NCBI GenBank assembly: GCA_003973375.1
Contig: QNYL01000022.1
Span: forward strand, 1 to 7,533
DNA: 7,533 nt
Source of the DNA: Flavobacteriia bacterium
GTDB taxonomy: Bacteria; Bacteroidota; Bacteroidia; Flavobacteriales; Flavobacteriaceae
Direction of reading: 5' to 3'
Shown: piece after piece, positions 1-6,187 of the stretch
Layout: each line of letters starts with the position of its first letter
Position numbering within the stretch: the stretch's first letter is position 1
Translations under genes and position numbers: made by a program
Notes under the pieces: model-generated
The model's input: only the letters and a program-made list of their open reading frames with translations
Database searches by the model: none
Told to the model about the DNA's origin: nothing

Positions 1-54
1 GCAGCAAGGCGAGCCTGCTTCGCAGCAAGGCGAGCCTGCCTGCCGTCAGGCAGG
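1..54. repeat. G+C-rich intergenic repeat with hairpin
   Basis: The 18-bp unit GCAGCAAGGCGAGCCTGC occurs twice, at 1-18 and 22-39, with period 21 (TTC between the copies). The second copy runs into a perfect 8-bp inverted repeat, CCTGCCTG (35-42) and CAGGCAGG (47-54), with a 4-nt loop CCGT. The G+C-rich block contrasts sharply with the AT-rich DNA that follows. Similar G+C-rich hairpin repeats are scattered between genes in many Bacteroidota genomes, so a dispersed, non-coding repeat family is the likeliest explanation. The element may extend beyond the left edge. It could also act as a terminator for an unseen gene to the left, but no clean U-tract follows the hairpin. Confidence 0.75.
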
Positions 55-343
55 TTTAAGTCCTCATAAACAACAGTTTACTGCGGGTTAAATTTTTCTC
101 GGGCGTCGAATTTGAACAAATAATCGGCTTTTGCAACAGTCTTGATGCTTGCTCAAAATTTAAACAATAGCCCAAATTTGAGCTAAAATATATTTGAAAA
201 AATTTATCATAAAATATTGATATCAAGTAAATTGGCACAAAAATATTAGCTTAGCGGTGAATTTTTCGGGTTAAATATTAATTCTGACTATTCCATCATA
301 AATAAAATAAATATCAGAATCTTTAATTGATATAAATTTTAGC
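55..343. other. AT-rich intergenic stretch, no convincing gene
   Basis: No supported gene lies between the left-edge repeat and the trxB promoter. A 60-codon minus-strand frame (238 down to 56) opens with GTG, has no recognisable domain, and abuts the repeat, so it is more likely part of a repeat unit than a gene. The stretch contains an imperfect inverted repeat, GCTCAAAATTT (151-161) against AAATTTGAGC (174-183), with one bulged A and a 12-nt loop. It also has a perfect 10-bp palindrome TTGATATCAA at 217-226, and a plus-strand TATATTTG at 189-196 that matches the Bacteroidota -7 consensus but lacks a properly spaced -33 element. None of these is assigned a function. Confidence 0.6.
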
Positions 344-351
344 TAATTTTG
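327..351 (+). promoter_or_regulatory. Candidate trxB promoter (Bacteroidota type)
   Basis: TAATTTTG at 344-351 matches the Bacteroidota -7 consensus TAnnTTTG and would place transcription start about 20 nt before the trxB ATG. The nearest TTG (327-329) gives a spacer of only 14 bp, shorter than the usual 19 or so, so the -33 half is weak. There is no Shine-Dalgarno sequence before the ATG, only A/T-rich leader, as is normal in this phylum. Confidence 0.45.
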
Positions 352-378
352 CAATCCAATTAATAAAAAATTATAATT

Positions 379-1326
379 ATGAGCGAAAATATAGAAAGAA
401 TAAAGTGTTTGATCATTGGTTCCGGCCCTGCCGGATATACAGCAGCCATTTATGCTGCAAGAGCTGACCTGAAACCGGTAGTTTATACAGGTTTGGAAAT
501 GGGCGGACAATTAACCACTACAACTGAGGTTGATAACTTTCCCGGATACCCGGAAGGTGTTGACGGAACCGCTCTGATGGAAGATCTGAGAAAACAGGCT
601 GAACGCTTTGGAACTGAAGTGCGTTTTGGTATTGTTACCAAAGTAGATCTCAGTAAAGAAGAAGGTGGAATCCATAAGATTACTGTTGATGAATCAAAAG
701 TGGTTGAGGCAGATACCGTAATTATTGCAACCGGTGCTACTGCAAGGTATTTAGGTTTGGAAAGCGAACAGCGACTTAAAGGTGGCGGTGTTTCTGCCTG
801 TGCTACCTGTGACGGATTCTTTTACAGAGGTCAGGATGTAGTTGTGGTAGGTGCGGGAGATACTGCTGCAGAAGAAGCTACATATCTTTCAAACATCTGT
901 AAATCAGTAACTATGCTGGTTAGAAAAGACTATATGCGTGCTTCAAAAGCCATGCAGCACCGTGTGGATAAAACCGAAAATATAACTGTAATGTACAATA
1001 CAGAGATCGATGAGGTGTTAGGGGATAAAGTTGTTGAAGGGGTTAGAGTTTTCAATAACAAAACCAACGAAAAACAAGACCTCAAGGTTACCGGTGTATT
1101 TATTGCCATTGGCCATAAACCAAATACCGAGATCTTTAAAGATGTACTCGATATGGATGAAGTGGGTTATCTGATAACCAAAGGAAAATCCAGCAAAACC
1201 AACTTGCCGGGTGTATTTGCCTGTGGTGATGTTCAGGATAAAGAATACCGTCAGGCCGTTACAGCAGCCGGTTCAGGTTGTATGGCAGCGCTTGATGCCG
1301 AAAGATATCTTGGCGCTCTGGACTAA
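379..1326 (+). CDS. trxB: Thioredoxin-disulfide reductase
   Basis: This is the cytoplasmic FAD flavoenzyme that uses NADPH to reduce thioredoxin, feeding ribonucleotide reductase, peroxiredoxins and disulfide repair. The 315-aa product has the normal length. It shows the N-terminal FAD dinucleotide fold (IGSGPAGYTAA, residues 13-23), the redox-active CATC pair (Cys141 and Cys144, followed by Asp145), the NADPH Rossmann motif (VVGAGDTAAEEA, about 156-167) and the C-terminal FAD-contacting GVFACGDV (278-285) with RQAVTAAGSG after it. The 2'-phosphate-binding segment that reads HRRDxxR in E. coli is VRKDYMR here (181-187), keeping two arginines and replacing one with lysine. The ATG at 379 gives the natural N-terminus. 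It is monocistronic: a candidate promoter precedes it and a strong terminator follows 22 bp after the stop. Identity is secure. Confidence 0.97.
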   Translation: MSENIERIKCLIIGSGPAGYTAAIYAARADLKPVVYTGLEMGGQLTTTTEVDNFPGYPEGVDGTALMEDLRKQAERFGTEVRFGIVTKVDLSKEEGGIHKITVDESKVVEADTVIIATGATARYLGLESEQRLKGGGVSACATCDGFFYRGQDVVVVGAGDTAAEEATYLSNICKSVTMLVRKDYMRASKAMQHRVDKTENITVMYNTEIDEVLGDKVVEGVRVFNNKTNEKQDLKVTGVFIAIGHKPNTEIFKDVLDMDEVGYLITKGKSSKTNLPGVFACGDVQDKEYRQAVTAAGSGCMAALDAERYLGALD

Positions 1327-1348
1327 ATCACATCCTATACAAAAACTT

Positions 1349-1390
1349 AAAAACCCCGAAAGCAGAATTGTTTCCGGGGTTTTTATTTTT
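1349..1390. terminator. Bidirectional intrinsic terminator between trxB and murQ
   Basis: A perfect 10-bp stem, AAAAACCCCG (1349-1358) with CGGGGTTTTT (1375-1384), carries a 16-nt loop that can pair a little further after one mismatch. On the plus strand it is followed by TTTTTATTTTT, a good U-tract for trxB. Read on the minus strand, the same stem ends in a T-run (TTTTTAAGTTTTTG), so it can also end murQ, whose stop lies 42 bp away. The convergent arrangement of the two genes fits a shared terminator. Confidence 0.93.
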
Positions 1391-1426
1391 GATAAGACCG
1401 TTGCAAAAGGTGATTATTTGTTTACT

Positions 1427-2245
1427 TTATTGCTTTGATCTGAAATTTTCTATAGCCTTTCTTACACTTCCGTTATCCAGCAACAATTTTTTTGCTGTTT
1501 TATCATCAATTCCCAGTTCATTTACAATCATTGCTGTTCCTCTTTTTATCAGTTTTTTATTGGTTAACTGCATATCAACCATCTTATTTCCCTGAACTCT
1601 TCCCAGTTTGATCATTAGTGAAGTTGAGATCATATTGAGTACAAGTTTTTGGGCTGTACCCGATTTCATTCGTGTACTTCCGGTAACAAATTCCGAGCCT
1701 ACCACAGCTTCAATAGGATATTGTGCCACTTCAGCGATTTTGGTATGATAATTACAGGTTATACATCCGGTAAGCACACCATTTTTATTGGCATCTTCAA
1801 GCCCTCCTAAAACATACGGAGTTCCTCCGGAAGCAGCTATTCCTATCAATACATCATTCTTATTTATATTGTAATTTTGCAGATCTTTCCAGGCCTGATC
1901 CCAATCGTCTTCAGCATTTTCAACCGCTTTTCTCAAGGCACCATCACCCCCGGCAATTAAACCAATCACCCAGTCGTCAGGCACACCGTAAGTAGGCGGA
2001 CATTCAGAAGCATCAAGTACGCCCAGGCGTCCGCTTGTTCCTGCTCCGATATAAAAAAGGCGTCCTCCTTTTTCAAAACGCTCCACAATCTTTTTAACCA
2101 ATGGCTCAATTTGTGGTATTGCCTTTTCAACAGAATAAGGCACTTTTTTATCTTCATTATTTATGTTGATGAGCAATTCCTTTACACTCATCTTTTCAAG
2201 ATCATCATATGCTGATGGCTGCTCAGTTAAAGGTTTGTTTGTCAT
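1427..2245 (-). CDS. murQ: N-acetylmuramic acid 6-phosphate etherase
   Basis: MurQ cleaves the D-lactyl ether of MurNAc-6-phosphate to give GlcNAc-6-phosphate and D-lactate in the cytoplasm, the key step in reuse of peptidoglycan muramic acid. The 272-aa product is one SIS (sugar isomerase) domain with a helical N-terminus. Visible signatures are GAGTSGRLGVLDASECPPTYG (67-87), with Glu81 matching the E. coli catalytic Glu83; NAEDD, with Glu112 matching the second catalytic Glu114; the phosphate-binding ASGGTP (138-143); and TGSTRMKSGTAQKLVLN (188-204). The N-terminal TEQPSAYDDLEKMS lacks the RNP of the enterobacterial protein and is shorter, which I recall as the usual Bacteroidota form. The ATG at 2245 lies 2 nt beyond the symporter stop codon, so translation is probably coupled. 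No MurNAc kinase is adjacent. Confidence 0.96.
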   Translation of the reverse strand: MTNKPLTEQPSAYDDLEKMSVKELLININNEDKKVPYSVEKAIPQIEPLVKKIVERFEKGGRLFYIGAGTSGRLGVLDASECPPTYGVPDDWVIGLIAGGDGALRKAVENAEDDWDQAWKDLQNYNINKNDVLIGIAASGGTPYVLGGLEDANKNGVLTGCITCNYHTKIAEVAQYPIEAVVGSEFVTGSTRMKSGTAQKLVLNMISTSLMIKLGRVQGNKMVDMQLTNKKLIKRGTAMIVNELGIDDKTAKKLLLDNGSVRKAIENFRSKQ

Positions 2246-2247
2246 AA

Positions 2248-3705
2248 CTAATTATTTTTCTTTTTCAGGAGGAGTAATCCGATCATTGTTAATAAAGCAT
2301 TAACCGCTATATTTATAAATCCAAAATCAAAATCAAACGCTTTTTTAAAATATATATTTAAAAAATAAGTTAATACAGGCGCCAAAATTGCAACCAGCGG
2401 TATCAAATTATCTTTAACCCGGATCTTTGTAAACATCCCGAAAAGGAAAAGCCCCAATAAAGGTCCGTAAGTATAACCCGCTACATAAAAAATAGTGGAG
2501 ATCACATCGCCTCTGCTTCCTGAAAAGGCCATAATTATAATAAAGATTATTACCGAAAAGGCAAACATCACAATATTTTTAAGCCTGATCTTTTCTTTAC
2601 TGCTTTTATTACTGATATCTAAAAAATCATAGGTAAAGGAGGTTGTCAAAGCGGTCAAAGCCGAATCGATACTTGAAAAAGACGCTGCAATGATTCCAAG
2701 AAGAAAACTCACTCCGGCCAAAATACCGAGATGATTTATGGCTATATCAGGGAATAGGGTATCTGTATCGAGTAATCTTCCATTCTCGCCTACCGGTAAA
2801 GTAATATGATGTTCTTCCGCATAGATGTAGAGTAAAATTCCAAGCCCCAGAAACAAGAACTGAGTAAAAGCGAGGATCAGACTGAAGGTCAATGTGTTTT
2901 TTTGAGCATCCTGAACTCTTTTAATGGTCAGGGATTTCTGCATCATATTCTGATCGAGCCCCATCATGGCAATGGCAATTAAAAATCCGGAAATAAACTG
3001 TTTATAAAAATTATTTCCCGATTTATGATCCCAGTCGAAAACATGAAAATATTTATGATGCGTAACTGCTTCAATGGTTTGCGAAAAGTTAAAACCTAAT
3101 GAATTGGTAATCATTATAATCGTTGCTATGGCTGCAAGGATAAGGAAAAAGGTTTGCATGGTATCTGTCCACACAATCGTTTTAATTCCCGATTTATTAG
3201 AATACAACCATATAAGAATAATGATAATAATTACGGTAAGTGCAAAAGGAATATTGAGCTTATCAAAAAAGGCAAACTGAAGTATTTTGGCCGCCAGCAG
3301 TAATCTTAATGCAGCTCCAAACGATTGTGACAAAAGAAAATAAAAGGATCCTGTTCTGTAGGTTCTCATCCCAAATCGCTCCTTTAAAAAACCGTAAATA
3401 GAAACCAGATTGAGCCGGTAATACAGCGGAATCAGCACATAAGTGATAAATAAATATCCGGCAACATTACCCAGGATAAACTGAAAAAAGTAAAAATCAT
3501 TGTTCCCCACCATTCCGGGTACCGAAACAAAAGTAACCCCGGACAGTGCTGCTCCAACCATTCCGAAAGCCACCAAAAACCAGGGCGATTGCTTATCCCC
3601 GGTAAAATAGGATTCATCACTGTTATTTCTCGATGTGAAGTAAGAAATAAACATGATGATACCAAAATAAACTACAATGATTGAAAATATTAGAAAAGTA
3701 CTCAA
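2248..3705 (-). CDS. Sodium:solute symporter, probable MurNAc/amino-sugar importer (murT-like)
   Basis: This 485-aa inner-membrane protein belongs to the SSS family, which imports solutes with Na+ through a LeuT-type fold. About 13 hydrophobic segments can be counted, from roughly residue 3 to 480. Family marks include SYFTGDKQSPWFLVAFGMVG (about 32-51) leading into the unwound first core helix, WTDTMQTFF (179-187), GLDQNMMQKSL (249-259), and SSIDSALTALTTSFTYDF (344-361), which aligns with the Na+-site serines of this fold. The second SSS signature region is about 400-425. The substrate is inferred from the neighbour: murQ begins 2 nt after this stop. Tannerella forsythia is reported to pair MurQ with an inner-membrane MurNAc transporter MurT and kinase MurK. 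Sialic acid or another sugar is possible. The start is TTG at 3705; an in-frame TAA lies two codons upstream and the next ATG would cut the first helix. Confidence 0.88.
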   Translation of the reverse strand: MSTFLIFSIIVVYFGIIMFISYFTSRNNSDESYFTGDKQSPWFLVAFGMVGAALSGVTFVSVPGMVGNNDFYFFQFILGNVAGYLFITYVLIPLYYRLNLVSIYGFLKERFGMRTYRTGSFYFLLSQSFGAALRLLLAAKILQFAFFDKLNIPFALTVIIIIILIWLYSNKSGIKTIVWTDTMQTFFLILAAIATIIMITNSLGFNFSQTIEAVTHHKYFHVFDWDHKSGNNFYKQFISGFLIAIAMMGLDQNMMQKSLTIKRVQDAQKNTLTFSLILAFTQFLFLGLGILLYIYAEEHHITLPVGENGRLLDTDTLFPDIAINHLGILAGVSFLLGIIAASFSSIDSALTALTTSFTYDFLDISNKSSKEKIRLKNIVMFAFSVIIFIIIMAFSGSRGDVISTIFYVAGYTYGPLLGLFLFGMFTKIRVKDNLIPLVAILAPVLTYFLNIYFKKAFDFDFGFINIAVNALLTMIGLLLLKKKNN

Positions 3706-3718
3706 TTTTTATAATTTA

Positions 3719-3809
3719 AGGTCTCAACCCAGCTAAGAGATCTGTTCCGGAGAAAGTATAGCAGGGAATGGGTTCTCAGGCCATTCCCTTTTATGTACTA
3801 TACTTACTC
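3719..3809 (-). promoter_or_regulatory. Structured leader (two hairpins) upstream of the symporter
   Basis: Just ahead of the symporter TTG are two inverted repeats. The larger one nests GGGAATGG (3764-3771) against CCATTCCC (3781-3788, 9-nt loop) inside AAGTATAG (3754-3761) against CTATACTT (3798-3805), with an asymmetric internal loop (2 nt and 9 nt). GAG (3750-3752) and CTC (3807-3809) can add three more pairs. A second hairpin pairs AGGTCTC (3719-3725) with GAGATCT (3737-3743), including one G-T. Read on the minus strand, the big hairpin comes first and the small one ends 13 nt before the start codon. A cis-regulatory leader, a terminator separating deoR from the symporter, or an RNA-stabilising structure are all possible. 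There is no U-tract on the minus strand. I do not recognise a known riboswitch. Confidence 0.5.
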
Positions 3810-3888
3810 AAATAAAAATAAATGAAACAAACTATATTTTGAATTAAGATTTTGGTTTTATTATGCTAAGATATATTATTTTAATTAA

Positions 3889-3906
3889 ATGCGCAAAATA
3901 ACGCAT
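3889..3906. promoter_or_regulatory. Candidate operator dyad ATGCG-N8-CGCAT
   Basis: ATGCG (3889-3893) and CGCAT (3902-3906) form a perfect 5-bp dyad around CAAAATAA. With one bulged base the symmetry extends outward into AATTAA and TTAATT, giving about 10 bp per arm. The G/C bases of the dyad stand out in surroundings that are almost wholly A/T. The position, about 190 bp upstream of the symporter start and 140 bp past the deoR stop, suits an operator for the symporter-murQ transcript. The bound protein is unknown; the adjacent DeoR regulator is only a guess. Confidence 0.35.
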
Positions 3907-3913
3907 TAATTAT

Positions 3914-3949
3914 TTAAATATATGCAACATTAAAAGAATTAAATATATG
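3914..3949. repeat. 11-bp direct repeat TTAAATATATG
   Basis: TTAAATATATG occurs at 3914-3924 and again at 3939-3949, 25 bp apart start to start. It lies next to the ATGCG/CGCAT dyad. Tandem copies at this spacing could be paired protein sites, but in DNA this AT-rich an 11-bp match may be chance. Confidence 0.35.
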
Positions 3950-4042
3950 TTAATATTATTAAATACTTGATATTGTCTTAATTACATTTTAAACAAGTAT
4001 AACTCTGTTTAATATAAACACGCATAAATCAGAAGAAAATGA

Positions 4043-4792
4043 TTATAAGATCTCTACTCCTTTCTTGGCGTAAGGTATTAAAACCGGATCATTTGGATCC
4101 AGATCTGTTATCATCTTATCGATCTCAAAAAGATCGCATACCGGATAGCGCTGTGTAGTATTGAGCTTATCAGCGGTTACCAAAGCTACAACCTGCCTGG
4201 AAGAAGCGATCATAATGCGTTTTACAAAAGAAACCTCATAACCTACTTCCGTAATACCTTCATCAACATCAATCCCACTTGTTCCCATGATACAAAGATC
4301 TGCTTTAATCTTCGACAGAAGTTTTACCACATTAACTCCTACCGTAACCAAAGCCTGCTTGTGCAGTTTTCCCCCGATAATAATTACATCCACATTAGGA
4401 TGTTCTGTAAGCTGCATGGCAATACTCAGACTGTAAGTGTAGATGGTCAGCTTAATATTATCAGGAATAAGCCTGGATACTTCAAGATTGGTAGTTCCTC
4501 CACCCATAATAACAGTCATTCCGTCTTTTAACAGGGGAACTACTTTTTTTGCCAGAATGACCTTATTTTCACGGTTAAAAACAGAACTTTCATTGTAATG
4601 ATACAATTTCTGATGGGTTGACAAGGCACCTCCATGAACTTTTAAAATAAGTCCGTTATGTGATAACTGGTTTAAATCTCTTCGAATTGTATCTTCAGAA
4701 ACTCCAAGTTCTACGGCCAGTTCATTAGATTTTACCTTATTTAACTCTCTTATTTTCGCTAAAATATAATTCTGTCTTTCTTCTTTAAGCAT
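4043..4792 (-). CDS. DeoR/GlpR-family sugar-metabolism transcriptional regulator
   Basis: This 249-aa protein has normal length for the family. Residues 1-57 form the DeoR winged helix-turn-helix, with the signature running through ELAVELGVSEDTIRRDLNQL (24-43) and the wing GLILKVHGGA (47-56). Residues about 74-231 are the DeoR sensor domain, which resembles phosphosugar isomerases: MGGGTTNLEVSRLIP (96-110) is the expected phosphate-binding loop, IIIGGKL (137-143) and MGTSGIDVDEGITE (169-182) are further conserved blocks, and Lys191 lies where the family has a conserved basic residue. Such proteins usually repress a sugar operon until a phosphorylated intermediate binds. The target here is inferred to be the flanking transporter and/or the symporter-murQ pair; GlcNAc-6-P or MurNAc-6-P would be sensible effectors but nothing in the sequence proves it. 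A canonical promoter directly upstream allows independent expression. Confidence 0.93.
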   Translation of the reverse strand: MLKEERQNYILAKIRELNKVKSNELAVELGVSEDTIRRDLNQLSHNGLILKVHGGALSTHQKLYHYNESSVFNRENKVILAKKVVPLLKDGMTVIMGGGTTNLEVSRLIPDNIKLTIYTYSLSIAMQLTEHPNVDVIIIGGKLHKQALVTVGVNVVKLLSKIKADLCIMGTSGIDVDEGITEVGYEVSFVKRIMIASSRQVVALVTADKLNTTQRYPVCDLFEIDKMITDLDPNDPVLIPYAKKGVEIL

Positions 4793-4815
4793 TCTCCGAT
4801 TATTAAACTGTTCAT

Positions 4816-4846
4816 CAAATTTACAATTTAAATATAAAACTGCAAA
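4816..4846 (-). promoter_or_regulatory. Canonical Bacteroidota promoter for the deoR-family gene
   Basis: Read on the minus strand, TTTG (complement of 4843-4846) is separated by exactly 19 bp from TAAATTTG (complement of 4816-4823). This matches the TTTG-N19-TAnnTTTG consensus of the Bacteroidota housekeeping sigma factor at every defined position. Transcription would start near 4810, leaving a leader of under 20 nt before the ATG at 4792. It sits in the 69-bp gap after the sugar transporter stop, so the regulator has its own promoter even if it is also read from upstream. Confidence 0.8.
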
Positions 4847-4861
4847 CTCATGCAGAATTAC

Positions 4862-6160
4862 CTACCAATGCTTTATCTTATGTCCTTTTAAAGCAAAGAA
4901 TAAAATAACAAAATAACTGGGTAACAAGATCCAGTATCCGTTATTGGCTGAAATTGATGATGCCAAAGCCTCATCCATTCCGCTTGCAATATAGCTTGTA
5001 TAAAGTTTATCTACTATTTTACCATAAAGCGGAGCGATGATTGCCCCTCCCGAAATTCCCATGATCAGCAATGCAGATCCGGTTTTGGTGAATTTTCCTA
5101 AACCATCCAGTGCCAAAGGCCATACTGCCGGCCAAACCAAGGCATTAGCTACTCCAAGCAAAGCAACAAAAATAACAGAAGTAATTCCTGTTGTATTTAC
5201 AATAATCAAACTAAATATTATACCCAATATAGCACTGATCTTTAGCGCATTTGTCTGACTTAAATATTTCGGAATCAAAATAACTCCCATTGCATAAGTT
5301 GCTACCATAGCGAATAAAGTAAAGGTTGTAAACCATCTTGCCTGAGAAACAGGCATACCCAATGATAATCCGTAAGAAATAATAGAATCCCCTGCAATTA
5401 CCTCAACACCCACATACATAAATAAGGTGATCACTCCAAAAATCAGGTGTGGAAACTGAAGGATATTTGTCTTAACAGATTTCCCGTCAGCAGATTCTTC
5501 TATAGGTTTTGCCTCAACATGAGGCAGAGGTGCTTTTAAGATCATAACACCCAATAAGCCCAGTAAAACGGCCATAATGAGATAAGGCATATGCACACTA
5601 CTTGCCATAGTATCCAGTAATTGTTCCTTTTCAGCACCCTGTACCGTCATTAATTTCTCATTTACCTCATCTATTCCCGACAACAACAAAGTACCAAAGA
5701 TTAATGATCCCAATGCTCCTGCAATTTTGTTTGCAATCCCCATCATGGCAATTCGTTTAGCACCACTTTCCATCGGACCTAATATTGTAACATACGGATT
5801 AGCCGCTGTTTGAAGCAGTGTCATCCCGGCACCCTGAATAAAAATACCCAGTAAAAATAACCAGTAGGTACGTGCATCAGCAGCAGGAATAAAGATCAAA
5901 GCCCCTATTGCCATAACAAAAAGACCTAACGACATTCCTTTTCTGTAACCTATCTTATTTAAAATGGCAGATGAAGGTAAAGCCATTACAACAAAAGAAA
6001 TGTATGAAGCTGTAGCCACCAAATAGGCCTGTGTTGCTGTTAACTCATTTATAGTTCTCATAAAAGGGATCAACGCACCGTTAATCCAGGTAACAAATCC
6101 AAAAATAAAGAATAAGGCACCAATAATTAAAAGAGGTATGAGTGTAGGATTTTTTTTCAT
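4862..6160 (-). CDS. FucP/GluP-family sugar MFS transporter (possibly GlcNAc, NagP-like)
   Basis: This 432-aa inner-membrane protein is a sugar importer of the major facilitator superfamily, with about 12 hydrophobic segments (first about 9-31, last about 408-426) and a hydrophilic central loop near 211-232. FucP-family marks are FGFVTWINGALIPF (20-33), GYRKGMSLGLF (71-81), LLQTAANPYVTILGP (115-129) and the C-terminal VWPAVWPLALDGLGKFTKTGSALLIMGISGG block (342-372). Against E. coli FucP, the functionally important Asp46 aligns with Gly28 and Glu135 with Gln117, so proton coupling must differ and fucose is unlikely. Relatives carry glucose, galactose or N-acetylglucosamine; GlcNAc would fit the murQ neighbourhood but cannot be read from sequence. 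The regulator gene follows 69 bp downstream. The ATG at 6160 begins MKKNPT directly before the first helix. Confidence 0.9.
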   Translation of the reverse strand: MKKNPTLIPLLIIGALFFIFGFVTWINGALIPFMRTINELTATQAYLVATASYISFVVMALPSSAILNKIGYRKGMSLGLFVMAIGALIFIPAADARTYWLFLLGIFIQGAGMTLLQTAANPYVTILGPMESGAKRIAMMGIANKIAGALGSLIFGTLLLSGIDEVNEKLMTVQGAEKEQLLDTMASSVHMPYLIMAVLLGLLGVMILKAPLPHVEAKPIEESADGKSVKTNILQFPHLIFGVITLFMYVGVEVIAGDSIISYGLSLGMPVSQARWFTTFTLFAMVATYAMGVILIPKYLSQTNALKISAILGIIFSLIIVNTTGITSVIFVALLGVANALVWPAVWPLALDGLGKFTKTGSALLIMGISGGAIIAPLYGKIVDKLYTSYIASGMDEALASSISANNGYWILLPSYFVILFFALKGHKIKHW

Positions 6161-6187
6161 CAGATATAATTTAAATTAAAATAAGTC

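Larger units (their letters stand above)
3810..4042. other. AT-rich intergenic region between deoR and the symporter
   Basis: With the leader hairpins this makes a 337-bp gene-free gap, unusually long inside a run of same-strand genes. It has no open frame worth calling. No minus-strand match to TAnnTTTG with a spaced TTTG was found. The nearest is TTATTTTG (complement of 3894-3901), with a TTG 23 bp upstream, so the symporter promoter is unassigned. Also present is a small inverted repeat TGTTT-N5-AAACA at 4006-4020 just past the deoR stop. Confidence 0.6.

Noticed and set aside
56..238. 60-codon minus-strand open frame as a gene
   Set aside because: GTG start, no recognised domain, no promoter or leader of note, and it abuts a repeat element; treated as part of the repeat region.
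1211..1595. Two overlapping plus-strand open frames across the trxB end and the antisense of murQ
   Set aside because: They run through the trxB terminator hairpin and overlap two secure genes in other frames; no protein-family signal.
1966..2157. Alternative-frame open stretch inside murQ
   Set aside because: Shadow of murQ, whose catalytic motifs are in the other frame.
3074..3665. Open frames opposite to or out of frame with the symporter
   Set aside because: Composition follows from the reading of hydrophobic codons in the symporter; no start context or motif.
3719..3809. TPP (THI-box) riboswitch in the symporter leader
   Set aside because: The minus strand contains CTGAGAACCC and GGAACAGATC, which faintly recall the thiamine box, but the order, the GAACCTGATC core and the closing helix do not fit.
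5037..5258. Plus-strand open frame opposite the sugar transporter
   Set aside because: Antisense shadow of membrane-helix codons.
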